64,000 nt of DNA from Oribacterium parvum ACB1 (lineage in GTDB: Bacteria; Bacillota; Clostridia; Lachnospirales; Lachnospiraceae). The DNA lies in the NCBI RefSeq assembly GCF_000238055.2, contig NZ_KE148312.1, forward strand, positions 1,174,501 through 1,238,500. The letters run 5' to 3'. A program made the position numbers and the translations under genes. Of the stretch, positions 33,647 through 42,430 are shown piece by piece. The notes beneath the pieces were generated by a model, which was not told where the DNA came from, ran no database searches, and saw only the letters and a program-made list of their open reading frames with translations. Positions within the stretch are counted from its first letter, which is position 1. Each line of letters begins with the position of its first letter.

Positions 33647-35362
33647 ATGCCAACGAAAGAAGCTAAGATGTCCCATAATACGGAAAGAGATATTCTGGTC
33701 ACAGGCCATCGCAATCCGGATACGGATTCTATCTGTGCCGCCATTTCCTATGCCCGTTTTAAAAATAAATACAATAAAACGAATCACTATATCCCCTGCA
33801 GGGCAGGTAGCTTGAATGCGGAGACAAGCTTTGTCCTTGATTATTTTAAGGAAGAAAAGCCGCGCCTCTTGGAGAGTGTCAAAACACAGGTTTCGGACGT
33901 GGCTTATCGGAAAACCCCGGGTGTCCCGAAAAATATGTCCTTAAAACAGGCCTACCAGATTATGCGGGACAGTCATGTGGTAACTCTTCCTGCGGTGACG
34001 AAGCAAGGAATATTAGAGGGGCTGATTACAATTTCGGATATCGCAAAATCCTATATGAATGTCTATGATTCCGCTATCATTTCTACGGCGAAGACACAGT
34101 ATAAGAATATTTTAGAAACCCTGGAGGCAACCCGGATTACGGGAGATATTGAACGCTTCTGCCAAAAGGGAAAGGTCGTGATTGCGGCAGCCAATCCGGA
34201 GATGATGAATTACTATATTGAACCGCATGATATTGTAATCCTCGGAAACCGAGCGGAAAGTCAGCTCTCCGCTTTAGATAACGGTGCGGACTGCATCATT
34301 ATCTGTGAAGGAGCAAATGCCTCTCCGACCATCCGTGACCTTGCCGAGCAAAACGGCATGATCATCATGGTAACTTCTTATGATGCCTATACGGCGGCAC
34401 GCCTCATCAATCAATCTATCCCGATTGACTTCTTCATGACGAAGGAAGGAATCCTGAGTTTTCAGGAAGAAGACTATGTAGATGATATCCGGGAAGTTAT
34501 GGCGAGTAAAAGGCATAGAGACTTCCCGGTCTTAAGTAAGGAAGGAAAATACCTCGGGATGATTTCCCGTAGAAACCTGATGGGTGCCCATGGAAAACAG
34601 GTTATTATGGTAGACCATAACGAACTCGGGCAAGCGTTGGAAGGGATGGAAAATGCAGAGATTCTGGAGATTATCGACCATCACCGGCTGGGAACCATAC
34701 AGACTCTTTCTCCTGTCAGCTTCCGAAATCAGCCCTTGGGCTGCTGCAGCACCATTATTTACAAAATCTATCAGGAAAATGGAGTGAAGGTGGATAAGAA
34801 AACGGCAGGGCTTCTGATGTCCGCCATCATTTCCGATACTCTGCTCTTTCGTTCCCCTACCTGTACACCCGAAGATGAGAAGGCTGCACGGGAGCTTGCA
34901 AAAATTGCGGGCGTCGATATTGAGGCTTATGCAATGGAAATGTTTGCAGCAGGCTCCAATTTAAAACAAAAGACAGATAAAGAAATCTTTTATCAGGACT
35001 TTAAGATTTTTACCGCAGGGAAGATTCGTTTCGGTGTGAGCCAGGTCACTTCTCTAAATGAAGAAGAGCTGGACGGTTTAAAAGAGAGACTATTGCATTT
35101 TGCGAAGAGCGCTCTGGAAAAAGAGAATTTGAACATGGCCTTTGTGATGCTTACGAATATTCTTCGTCAGGATACGATTCTTCTTGCAGTAGGTCCCCGT
35201 TCCGGAGAGCTGATCAATATGGCCTTCTCCCTGGAGAGCGAAAAGGTGGTCTATACGCTTCACGGGGAGAGCGTAGAAGGTTATTCCGCACGAATTCCCG
35301 AGCTGGTTTCCAGAAAGAAACAGCTGATTCCGCCCCTTTCTCTTTTTGCGGAACAGTTATAA
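33647..35362 (+). CDS. CBS/DRTGG-regulated manganese-dependent inorganic pyrophosphatase
   Basis: 571 residues. The DHH catalytic domain is split: the N-terminal part has GHRNPDTDSICAAISYA near residue 17-33, and the rest resumes after about 300 with IIDHHRLG near 345. Between lie a CBS repeat near 75-130, a DRTGG-type segment near 135-245 and a second CBS near 250-310. DHHA2 forms the C-terminal end (about 420-571). It hydrolyses pyrophosphate with Mn or Co; in the CBS-PPase family AMP and ADP inhibit, ATP activates and DRTGG-containing members also bind diadenosine polyphosphates. AGGAAGGA lies before the ATG. Confidence 0.94.
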   Translation: MPTKEAKMSHNTERDILVTGHRNPDTDSICAAISYARFKNKYNKTNHYIPCRAGSLNAETSFVLDYFKEEKPRLLESVKTQVSDVAYRKTPGVPKNMSLKQAYQIMRDSHVVTLPAVTKQGILEGLITISDIAKSYMNVYDSAIISTAKTQYKNILETLEATRITGDIERFCQKGKVVIAAANPEMMNYYIEPHDIVILGNRAESQLSALDNGADCIIICEGANASPTIRDLAEQNGMIIMVTSYDAYTAARLINQSIPIDFFMTKEGILSFQEEDYVDDIREVMASKRHRDFPVLSKEGKYLGMISRRNLMGAHGKQVIMVDHNELGQALEGMENAEILEIIDHHRLGTIQTLSPVSFRNQPLGCCSTIIYKIYQENGVKVDKKTAGLLMSAIISDTLLFRSPTCTPEDEKAARELAKIAGVDIEAYAMEMFAAGSNLKQKTDKEIFYQDFKIFTAGKIRFGVSQVTSLNEEELDGLKERLLHFAKSALEKENLNMAFVMLTNILRQDTILLAVGPRSGELINMAFSLESEKVVYTLHGESVEGYSARIPELVSRKKQLIPPLSLFAEQL

Positions 35363-35375
35363 TTATAATAAATCA

Positions 35376-35526
35376 TCAGTGGTTCCCGAGCATCCTCTTC
35401 CGCAAAGACGCTCTCGCTCGGTTCCGGCTTAGCGGCACTAAGCATCGAACTTCGCTCTCGCTCGTTTTCTGCAAGTGCCGAAGCCTCCAAACGCTTTGCT
35501 ATAGAGGATAGCTCGGAAATCACTGG
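35376..35526. repeat. Long imperfect palindrome, family A copy 2
   Basis: Outer arms TCAGTGGTTCCCGAG and CTCGGAAATCACTGG are complementary, continued by CATCCTCT/AGAGGATA. The core is AAAGACGCTCTCGCTCGGTT, with inner pair GGCTT/AAGCC, then GGCACTAAGC...GCAAGTGCC and CTCCAAACGCTTTG. The inner and outer stems differ in sequence from copies at 5781 and 51484 yet still pair. Confidence 0.87.
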
Positions 35527-35612
35527 ATTGTATTCATAAAAGCATTCTACGAGGCTGTGCAGGAATAAGCCTGAATAACAATTGCTGTAGGAAGCAAAAA
35601 GAGGAAGAAGGA

Positions 35613-36110
35613 ATGAATATATGTTTAATCGGGATGCCATCCAGCGGGAAGAGCGTCCTCGGAAAGATGCTTGCGAAGAAACGAAGGATGCGATTTTTGG
35701 ATCTTGATACGCTGATTCAGGAAAATACCGGCAAGCTCTTAAGAGAGATCATCGCGGAGGAGGGCAGAGAAGGCTTTCTTCGGATAGAAGAAGAGGCGGG
35801 GGCGTCTCTTTCCGTGGAAAATACGGTCATTTCTCCGGGAGGATCCATCTGCTATGGAGAGAGGGCGATGAAGCATTTACGGGAGATTTCGAAGGTTATT
35901 TTCCTGCATGTCCCTTATGAGGAAATGGAAAAAAGAATCGGTGATCCGGTGAAGCGCGGGGTAGCGATTCCGGAAGGCTTTACGTTAAAGGATCTTTACG
36001 AAGAAAGAACGGCACTCTACCGTAAATATGCCGAATTCACACTGGAAGAAGAGAATTTATCGGCGGAAGAGTGTCTGGAGAAACTGATGCAGTACTTGGA
36101 CCGTATATAA
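35613..36110 (+). CDS. aroK: Shikimate kinase
   Basis: 165 residues. Walker A reads GMPSSGKSVLGK at 7-18. The shikimate-binding stretch is FLDLDTLIQ (DxD) near 34, then FLRIEEEAG, and SPGGSICY near 75 gives the GG motif. The LID region (RKYAEFTLEEENLS) is shorter than in E. coli AroK, and the usual arginines are partly unclear, so a related small-molecule kinase is possible. The enzyme would phosphorylate shikimate in aromatic amino acid synthesis. No other aro gene is adjacent. Confidence 0.82.
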   Translation: MNICLIGMPSSGKSVLGKMLAKKRRMRFLDLDTLIQENTGKLLREIIAEEGREGFLRIEEEAGASLSVENTVISPGGSICYGERAMKHLREISKVIFLHVPYEEMEKRIGDPVKRGVAIPEGFTLKDLYEERTALYRKYAEFTLEEENLSAEECLEKLMQYLDRI

Positions 36111-36172
36111 AGGATATTGAGAAGCGGAATTTTCAGGGCGGACGGCGCGAGGATTTACTTTAGGGAAGAACA

Positions 36173-38959
36173 ATGGAAAATATTGTAATCGGGCTTTTAG
36201 CCCATGTCGATCGGGGAAAGACCAGTCTTTCGGAGAGCCTTCTCTTTGAAAGCGGGCAGATTTCAAAGAAGGGTCGTGTAGATCATGGAGACAGCCATCT
36301 GGACCATGATGAGCTGGAGCGAAAAAAAGGGATAACCATTTATGCAAAGAGTGTTTATTTTTCAAGGGGAAATAAGCGCTTTTTTCTTTTGGATACTCCC
36401 GGGCACAGAGAGTTTTCCGGAGAAATGGAGCGTGCTCTGCAGGTTCTAGACTATGGGATACTCCTTTTGGACGCGAAGGAAGGGATAGGAAAGAGGGAAA
36501 AGGAGCTTTGGACACTTGCGAAGGAGGCAGGGCTTCCACTCTTTTTCTTTGTCAACAAAATGGATCTTTTCCACGGGGATAAAAAAGACTTGCTGGAGGA
36601 CTTGAAAAGGAATTTCCCGGAGGAAAATATCCTGGATTTCCATTTATTTCAAAGAGAGTTGTTTCAAGATGATTTGTCTAGAGGTGAATTATTCCAAAAG
36701 GGTTCCTTTCAAAATGATTCCTTTCAAAATGATTCCTTTCAAAATGATTCCTTTCAAAATGATTTTCCGGAAAAGAATCCGGCGCAATGTGATTTTCTTG
36801 AGTCTATTGCCCTTTCCAATCTGGAAAGCACGGAAGAGTATCTGGAAACAGGGAGTCTTAGGCTTTCGACGGTAGTGGAGTCTATAGAGAAGAGACAACT
36901 GATGCCGCTTTTTTTTGGCTCTGCCTTGCAACAAGAGGGGATAGGCGCATTTTTAGAGGCCCTTTCCGCGCTTACTGTGATGCGTAAAGCGGAAAAAAGA
37001 AAAGAAGAAGCAGGAGAAGATGGGACAGGGAGAGAAAGAGAGGAGAAAAGAGAGGAGAAAATTGAGGAAAAACGAGGGGTAAAGACAGTAAGAGATAAGT
37101 CCGAGAAGGCAGGCTTTATATATAAAATCACCCACGACGAAAAGGGAAGAAGAATTGCAAAAGGACGGCTCTTTAAGGGGAGTTTGGCTCTTAGAGAGGA
37201 ATGGATAGAAGGAGAGAAGCTGACGGAGCTTCGTATGGAGCAGGGAGAGCGCTATGATGAGATTTCTCTTGTTGAACCGGGTATGCTTTTTTCCTGCCCT
37301 GTGTCGGAAAAGGTCAATCAAGGATATTTTCCGGAAGAGGCCGGGAATAAGACGAAAGAAAACGGTTTTTTCAGACTGAAGCTTACGATAGAGGGAGATG
37401 ATATTCTGCGCTACGCTCGTGAGATTTCGGCCATCGCGAAGGAATTTCCGGAGTGGAAGCTGCATATCGAAGAAGAAAGCAGGACGGTCCTTTTGAACTC
37501 TCTCGGAAATCTGCAAAGAGAGCTTATGAAAAACATTTTTCAGAAAAGAACCGGGAAGGAACTGGAGTTCTCCGCGCCGGAGCTTGTGTACGGGGAAGGT
37601 CCGCGGAAAGAAGCCTACGGAAGAGCCGTCATAGAAAGTCCGGGGCATTATTTTGGAATCTTTATACGACTTTCACCTCTTTCTTATACCTTGTCCGAAA
37701 AAGAAAAAATATTGCAAAAGGAAGAAATACTGAAAAGCGAAGGAAGAAAAGCAGGAGGTCTTCTTTCTATTTCGGAAAAGAGTTCTCTAAAAAAGGACTG
37801 GATCAGTCTTTTACAAAATGAATGGGAAGACTTGGACCTAAGAGGCCCGGCTTTTTCAGGACCCTTTACTAACTATCGGATAGAGATTTTGGAGGCAGAG
37901 TGGACGGAAAGCCGTTCCTATTATATGGATTTAAAAGGAGCTCTTTGGGAGGCTCTTAACATGGCGAAGAACAATGCCGGGCTTCATCTCTATTCTCCTG
38001 TTTTTTCCTATGCGATTCGAACAGAGCAGGATACTACGGGGCAGGTTCTCCAAGAGATTGAAAGACTTTCCGGAAAGCAGGAAGAGCTTTTTATGGAAGA
38101 GGAAAAGGTCCTTCTAAAAGGAAAGATGCCGGGGGAAAGCTTGCCGGAGTTTCTCGAGATTCTGCAAAGAAGGGGAATCGATGCAGACTATCATTTTTCT
38201 CATTTTGCGGAAATGGAAGAAGAGAAGGAAAGGAAAGTTTTCATAGAACGCATGGGCGATGAGGAAGATTGGGAAGCTCTTTTCTACGGCAGAGAAGAGG
38301 CGGAATGTATCGAGAGGGGGATTTTGCCTAAGAAGAAGGAGAAGACGGGAGAGTTCATCAGCGATATAGAACTGGAAGAAATCTTCTTAAAGACCTTCGG
38401 CCCAATTCGAAACCGGGGGCAGGAAGCCTTGCTTTCCGAGCAAAAACTTGTTTTGTCGAAGGAAAAGGAAGAAAAGCAGAGAGAAGCCAGAGCACAGTAT
38501 GAAAGAAAGTGGAGTCCCGGGAAGAAGGAAATCCTTCTTGTGGACGGGTATAATTTTATGTTCGCGAAAAATGACTTAAAGGAGCTTGCGACGGAAGATC
38601 TCATGGCCGGAAGGGAAAAGGTGGTACAGCTTTTATCCGAGTATGCGGTATTTTATGACAAAGAGGTTTATCTGATTTTTGATGCCTATCATGTAAAAGG
38701 AAATCAGGGAAGCAGAAAGCAGTTTGGAAAGAACCTCGAGCTCATTTTTACAAAAGAAGGAGAATCGGCGGATTTTACACTCACAAAGCTTGCTAAGGAC
38801 TTTTCGGAAAAGGGAAGGAGGGTCAGCGTCGTGACTTCGGATCAGGCGGTACAGGTACAGGCCTTCTCCGGAAAGGGAGTCAGTCGTTATTCTTCACGGG
38901 AATTTTTCGTTATCTTAGAAGATATGCGAAAACAGATTTCGGAAATGGATTTAAGCTGA
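36173..38959 (+). CDS. EF-G/TetM-like translational GTPase fused to a YacP-type NYN domain
   Basis: 928 residues. Residues 1-260 form a translation-factor GTPase: G1 AHVDRGKTS at 10-18, the switch I region ELERKKGITI near 48, G3 DTPGHREFS near 73 and G4 VNKMDL near 128. EF-G/TetM-like domains II to V follow to about 690 (AGFIYKITHDEKGRRIAKGR, GRAVIESPGHYFGIFIRL). The last 145 residues are a YacP/Rae1-like NYN domain (ILLVDGYNFMFAKND near 790, LIFDAYHVKG, VVTSDQAVQVQ). Rae1 cleaves mRNA at ribosomes, so the fusion joins a ribosome-binding GTPase to a possible ribosome-associated nuclease. Two low-complexity inserts occur, one made of four SFQND repeats. Sequence alone does not support tetracycline resistance. 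Confidence 0.85.
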   Translation: MENIVIGLLAHVDRGKTSLSESLLFESGQISKKGRVDHGDSHLDHDELERKKGITIYAKSVYFSRGNKRFFLLDTPGHREFSGEMERALQVLDYGILLLDAKEGIGKREKELWTLAKEAGLPLFFFVNKMDLFHGDKKDLLEDLKRNFPEENILDFHLFQRELFQDDLSRGELFQKGSFQNDSFQNDSFQNDSFQNDFPEKNPAQCDFLESIALSNLESTEEYLETGSLRLSTVVESIEKRQLMPLFFGSALQQEGIGAFLEALSALTVMRKAEKRKEEAGEDGTGREREEKREEKIEEKRGVKTVRDKSEKAGFIYKITHDEKGRRIAKGRLFKGSLALREEWIEGEKLTELRMEQGERYDEISLVEPGMLFSCPVSEKVNQGYFPEEAGNKTKENGFFRLKLTIEGDDILRYAREISAIAKEFPEWKLHIEEESRTVLLNSLGNLQRELMKNIFQKRTGKELEFSAPELVYGEGPRKEAYGRAVIESPGHYFGIFIRLSPLSYTLSEKEKILQKEEILKSEGRKAGGLLSISEKSSLKKDWISLLQNEWEDLDLRGPAFSGPFTNYRIEILEAEWTESRSYYMDLKGALWEALNMAKNNAGLHLYSPVFSYAIRTEQDTTGQVLQEIERLSGKQEELFMEEEKVLLKGKMPGESLPEFLEILQRRGIDADYHFSHFAEMEEEKERKVFIERMGDEEDWEALFYGREEAECIERGILPKKKEKTGEFISDIELEEIFLKTFGPIRNRGQEALLSEQKLVLSKEKEEKQREARAQYERKWSPGKKEILLVDGYNFMFAKNDLKELATEDLMAGREKVVQLLSEYAVFYDKEVYLIFDAYHVKGNQGSRKQFGKNLELIFTKEGESADFTLTKLAKDFSEKGRRVSVVTSDQAVQVQAFSGKGVSRYSSREFFVILEDMRKQISEMDLS
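36704..36763 (+). repeat. Four perfect 15-bp tandem repeats inside the GTPase gene
   Basis: The unit TCCTTTCAAAATGAT occurs four times in tandem and codes for SFQND repeats. The flanks keep looser copies (FQDD, FQKG). Being a multiple of three bases, copy-number change would keep the reading frame. Confidence 0.95.
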
Positions 38960-39035
38960 GTGTTTTTTTTCTCCCACCCCACCCCTGCCTCCTTCCTTAT
39001 TTTGAACTATTTTTGTTTTTGCAGCTCTGTTCTGT

Positions 39036-39064
39036 TTGACGTAAGGGACAGCCAATGATAAGAT
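39036..39064 (+). promoter_or_regulatory. Sigma-A promoter of the DUF3829 lipoprotein gene
   Basis: TTGACG at 39036-39041 and TAAGAT at 39059-39064 with a 17-bp spacer, about 118 bp before the chosen start codon. Confidence 0.6.
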
Positions 39065-39181
39065 ATCGTACGGCAACGATGATTGTGAAATTTCATCACT
39101 ATTATGAAAAAATTAAGAACAATAAGGGGAATGGGAAAGTGGAGTATCCGAAAGCCCATTTACAAAAAAGGGAGAGAAGAA

Positions 39182-40270
39182 GTGAAGAAAATAACTTTAG
39201 GAATGACCGCACTTGTGCTTGTACTGAGTCTTTCGGCTTGCGGAGAGTTAAAGGAAGCACAGAATGCATTTAAGAAGGGAAACGAAGAGAAGGAAACTGC
39301 AGCGGAGGGAAAGAAATCCGCTTTAAACAATCTTCTGGGGGCAATGCAGGGTAATAAAAAATCCTATGAAGACGATACTCCGGTGAGTGACTTGGAAGCC
39401 TACAACAATTATGTTGATTTGAGTAACTTTATGACCGGAGATGTGGAAAGTGCCTTGGACCGATACTTTGCCGGCGTGGAGGCGTCATCCGATTTTCATC
39501 CGGTGGAGAACGGATATTATATCGCGAACGGTTTTTCTTCTACAAATTATGATTTTCTGGATACCGTGGAGTCTCAGGCGGATCTCGGCACGGCCTATCC
39601 GGATGTAGATAATGCAGCTATGGAATTGATTCCCGCATTGAGAAACCTGATGCAGGTTTTGGATGAAGCGGCGGACTACGGAAAGCAGAAGAGCTATCTG
39701 GACGATAATTATGCAAAGGGAGAGGAAATTCATACTCGTTTTGTTCCTGCCGTAAACAGCTATGATGATTTGCGTGTTCCTTTCTTGAACAGCTTAAGAG
39801 ACATCCTGAAAGAGCAGCAGAAAAAGGATCTGGAGCGTTTGGAAAAAGAGGGCTACACGATTCGCTATCAGATGCTGAAGCTCACAGTACTGAAGTCCGA
39901 GATTATGAATGTTATCTATACGCAGGAAAGTGTTTCGGATGAAAATATTCTTTCTCTGGATGTAACGGACATTAAGCCTAAGTATGAGGAGTATTCTTCC
40001 ATTTTGGCTGAGTTTGCAACAAACTACAAAGATAAAGCGGAACAGGAAAAGGAAGGCTTTGAAACATACCAAAGTACACAGCTTGGTCTGTTCTATGATG
40101 CGGTAGTAAACTTTAAGGTACAGACTCAGGCGCTGATTTCTCGCGTAGAGGAGCAGAGAGAATACTCTGAAGCGGAGAAGTTGATTTTAAGAACTGCAGA
40201 CGGTTCATTGGAGCATCTTGCAGAATGCGGTTCGGATGTGACTTCCAGATATAATTCCGTAATCGATTAA
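39182..40270 (+). CDS. DUF3829 (YiiG-like) lipoprotein
   Basis: 362 residues from the GTG at 39182. The frame reaches back to an ATG at 39104, but the GTG has GGGAGAGAAG before it and gives a textbook lipoprotein signal: KK, a hydrophobic core TLGMTALVLVLSL and the lipobox LSAC. The mature part is helical and acidic and matches DUF3829 in layout (SDLEAYNNYVDLSNFM, SYDDLRVPFLNSLRDIL). The function of this family is unknown; it would be anchored on the outer face of the membrane. Confidence 0.8.
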   Translation: MKKITLGMTALVLVLSLSACGELKEAQNAFKKGNEEKETAAEGKKSALNNLLGAMQGNKKSYEDDTPVSDLEAYNNYVDLSNFMTGDVESALDRYFAGVEASSDFHPVENGYYIANGFSSTNYDFLDTVESQADLGTAYPDVDNAAMELIPALRNLMQVLDEAADYGKQKSYLDDNYAKGEEIHTRFVPAVNSYDDLRVPFLNSLRDILKEQQKKDLERLEKEGYTIRYQMLKLTVLKSEIMNVIYTQESVSDENILSLDVTDIKPKYEEYSSILAEFATNYKDKAEQEKEGFETYQSTQLGLFYDAVVNFKVQTQALISRVEEQREYSEAEKLILRTADGSLEHLAECGSDVTSRYNSVID

Positions 40271-40313
40271 AGAGTGATTTTTGAAGTTCACATGGCTGAA
40301 AAAAGCGTAGAAT

Positions 40314-40342
40314 TTGACAAAACAAGGAAGTTTCCGTATAAT
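40314..40342 (+). promoter_or_regulatory. Perfect consensus sigma-A promoter
   Basis: TTGACA at 40314-40319 and TATAAT at 40337-40342 with the ideal 17-bp spacer. It begins a transcript of about 215 bases that could end at the hairpin near 40529-40562, just before the CorC-type gene. Confidence 0.85.
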
Positions 40343-40448
40343 TCCGATAATATTTCCTGCCGGGAGCATAGAGAAATGATGTTCCTTTGCGGAGAAAAGT
40401 TAAAGAAGTAAAAAGATTCATGATATACAGCTTTGGAAAGGAACAGTC

Positions 40449-40520
40449 ATGGAGGACGACGGGGACGGGAATACGCAAAACCCTACTCTAAGTAAGAAAA
40501 AAGAAGTATTTTTATATTGA
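40449..40520 (+). CDS. Candidate 23-residue leader or small protein
   Basis: ATG at 40449 with AAGGA six bases upstream encodes 23 residues (starting MEDDGDGNTQNP, ending in a KKK segment) and stops nine bases before the terminator-like hairpin. It lies on the short transcript predicted from the perfect promoter at 40314. I recognise no family, and a non-coding role for this RNA is equally possible. Confidence 0.3.
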   Translation: MEDDGDGNTQNPTLSKKKEVFLY

Positions 40521-40528
40521 GGATCAAG

Positions 40529-40564
40529 AAGAAGGTATAGTGGATTGCTGCTATGCCTTTTTCT
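40529..40564 (+). terminator. Hairpin with U-run before the CorC-type gene (terminator or attenuator)
   Basis: AAGGTATAG (40532-40540) pairs with CTATGCCTT (40551-40559) and is followed by TTTTC. It would end or attenuate the transcript from 40342, leaving the downstream gene dependent on read-through. Confidence 0.65.
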
Positions 40565-40594
40565 CGTTGCATAAAGGAGGATTAAAAAAGCATT

Positions 40595-41917
40595 ATGCTG
40601 GGAAGAGTTGTACTCTTATTTGTATTGATTTTGGTCAATGGATTTTTTTCCTGTGCGGAAATCGCGGTACTACAGGTAGGAGAAGCAAAAGTAAAGAAAC
40701 TGAGCGAAGAGGGAAATAAAAAAGCAAAGAAGCTTTTGCAATTTACGGAGGAGCCCTCTCGCTTTTTGTCGACCATACAGGTGGCGATCACCATGGCGGG
40801 ATTTCTCTCGAGTGCCTTTGCGGCGGAGAGTTTTGCAGGCTTGTTGGATGCTTTGGCGCTCCGCTTCCTTCCCTCTTTCAGCATAGGTGTGATTCATCCT
40901 ATTTCTATTGTCCTGATTACCCTTGTATTATCTTACATCAGTATTGTTTTTGGAGAACTGGTACCGAAGAGGCTTGCGCAGGTACATACAGAAGCAATTG
41001 CTCTGAATATTGCGTCGATACTCGGCTTTGTTTCTCTTATCAGTACACCTTTGGTCTTTCTTCTTTCCGCATCGACCAACGCCATTCTTCGTTTGATCGG
41101 TATTGACCCGGATGAGGATGCAACACGCATTTCTGAAGAGGATATACTTTTGATGGTAGACGAAGGGATGGAGAAAGGAACCATTGAATCCTCGGAAAAC
41201 GAATTTATCCAGAATGTCTTTGAATTTAAGGATTTGATAGTGGAGGAAGTCTGCACCCATAGAACGGATGTGGCAATGCTTTATATAGAGGATACGGATA
41301 GGCAGTGGAGGAGAACCATACATGAGCACCGCTATGCCTGTTATCCAATCTGCGGAGAAGACGATGACGACATTATCGGAATCCTGAACACCAAAGACTA
41401 TTTCCGTTTAAATGACTTAAGCCGCCCCAACGTAATGAAAAATGCGGTGGAACGCCCCTTCTTTATTTCTCAAAACATGAAGGTTTCCGATTTGTTTGAA
41501 ACCATGAAAAAGGAGCGGAAGTACTATGCCGTGGTACTGGATGAGTATGGCGGAATGACGGGAATTGTGACTCTCCATGACCTGATTGAAGCGCTTGTAG
41601 GAGATTTGCATGAAGAGGATGAGATACCGGAGCCGGATCCGATTGAAGCGGTAACGGAAAATGAATGGATTATTCTGGGGACAGCCGATCTAGAGGATGT
41701 AAATGAGGAACTTAAGATTAATCTGGACTTGGAAGCGGCCGATACCTTCGGCGGATATATCATGGGAATTCTCGGAAAGGTTCCGGAGGACGGAACGAGC
41801 TTCCATCTGGATACGGATAATCTCAGTATTGATGTAGCGGAGATCAAGAATCACAGAATCGGAAAGACGATAGTGCGCTTGATTGAGCCGGAAGAGAAAA
41901 AAGAGGAAGAGGAATAA
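40595..41917 (+). CDS. CNNM/CorC (HlyC/CorC family) transporter-like membrane protein
   Basis: 440 residues. The N-terminal DUF21 membrane domain has four segments in residues 1-150, including the conserved NGFFSCAEIAVL and FGELVPKRLAQ. A CBS pair follows at about 205-335 (DVAMLYIEDTDRQWRRTI, VVLDEYGGMTGIVTLHDLIE), then a C-terminal CorC_HlyC domain (WIILGTADLEDVNEELKINL). CNNM-type proteins export magnesium or protect from it. The ribosome site GGAGG lies about 15 bases before the ATG, farther than normal, so the start is less certain. Confidence 0.9.
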   Translation: MLGRVVLLFVLILVNGFFSCAEIAVLQVGEAKVKKLSEEGNKKAKKLLQFTEEPSRFLSTIQVAITMAGFLSSAFAAESFAGLLDALALRFLPSFSIGVIHPISIVLITLVLSYISIVFGELVPKRLAQVHTEAIALNIASILGFVSLISTPLVFLLSASTNAILRLIGIDPDEDATRISEEDILLMVDEGMEKGTIESSENEFIQNVFEFKDLIVEEVCTHRTDVAMLYIEDTDRQWRRTIHEHRYACYPICGEDDDDIIGILNTKDYFRLNDLSRPNVMKNAVERPFFISQNMKVSDLFETMKKERKYYAVVLDEYGGMTGIVTLHDLIEALVGDLHEEDEIPEPDPIEAVTENEWIILGTADLEDVNEELKINLDLEAADTFGGYIMGILGKVPEDGTSFHLDTDNLSIDVAEIKNHRIGKTIVRLIEPEEKKEEEE

Positions 41918-41940
41918 AAAAAGAGAAATAAAGAATGCAC

Positions 41941-41968
41941 TTGACAAATGACGAAAAAAGTCTAGCAT
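41941..41968 (+). promoter_or_regulatory. Probable promoter of the HMA protein gene
   Basis: TTGACA at 41941-41946 with TAGCAT at 41963-41968, a 16-bp spacer, 38 bp before the start codon. The -10 is weak. Confidence 0.5.
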
Positions 41969-42006
41969 AGTTAGTTGTGTTAAACCGATTAATTATGGAG
42001 GCAGAT

Positions 42007-42378
42007 ATGGGAAATTATATCATTATAGGACTTGTAATCGTAATCATATATTTTGCGGTGCAGAGTGTCATAAAAAGAGGAAAGAACGGTTGCTGCGGAG
42101 GCGGATCCTGTTCCGTGCATGAAGTAAAAGCGGAGGATCAGGACTTGAGTCACTATCCCTTTAAAGCAGTCGTTACTGTTGAAGATATGCATTGTGAGAA
42201 CTGCAAGAAGAAGGTGGAGAGTGCCTTAAATGCAGTACACGGTGTTTGGGGAAAGGTTGATTTAAAGAGTAAAACGGCAGAAGTCCGGATGAAGGAAGAG
42301 CATACGGAGATGGAGATTCGAGAGTGGATCAATAAGGCCGGCTACGGCGTTTCTCATGTAGAACTGGAAAAGATATAA
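42007..42378 (+). CDS. Membrane-anchored heavy-metal-associated (HMA) domain protein
   Basis: 123 residues from the ATG at 42007, which has GGAGG five bases upstream; the frame extends to 41977, but without such a site. One membrane segment at about 2-24 is followed by a cysteine cluster GCCGGGSCSVH, like the FeoB-associated cysteine-rich tail, and then an HMA ferredoxin-like domain with the metal motif MHCENC near residue 60. It could bind copper, zinc or another soft metal near the membrane. No P-type ATPase or feoB gene is adjacent. Confidence 0.83.
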   Translation: MGNYIIIGLVIVIIYFAVQSVIKRGKNGCCGGGSCSVHEVKAEDQDLSHYPFKAVVTVEDMHCENCKKKVESALNAVHGVWGKVDLKSKTAEVRMKEEHTEMEIREWINKAGYGVSHVELEKI

Positions 42379-42430
42379 ACTAGAAAAGAAATAAACGAGA
42401 AAAAAACGAAAAGAAATAAAAAAAAAATGC

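Noticed and set aside
36173-38959. Tetracycline resistance protein (Tet(M)-like)
   Set aside because: The G domain and layout are of the same superfamily, but the NYN fusion and low-complexity inserts differ from real Tet proteins, and key loop residues cannot be checked here.
39104-39181. Earlier ATG start for the DUF3829 lipoprotein
   Set aside because: It would put 26 basic residues before a textbook lipoprotein signal; the GTG at 39182 has a clear ribosome site.
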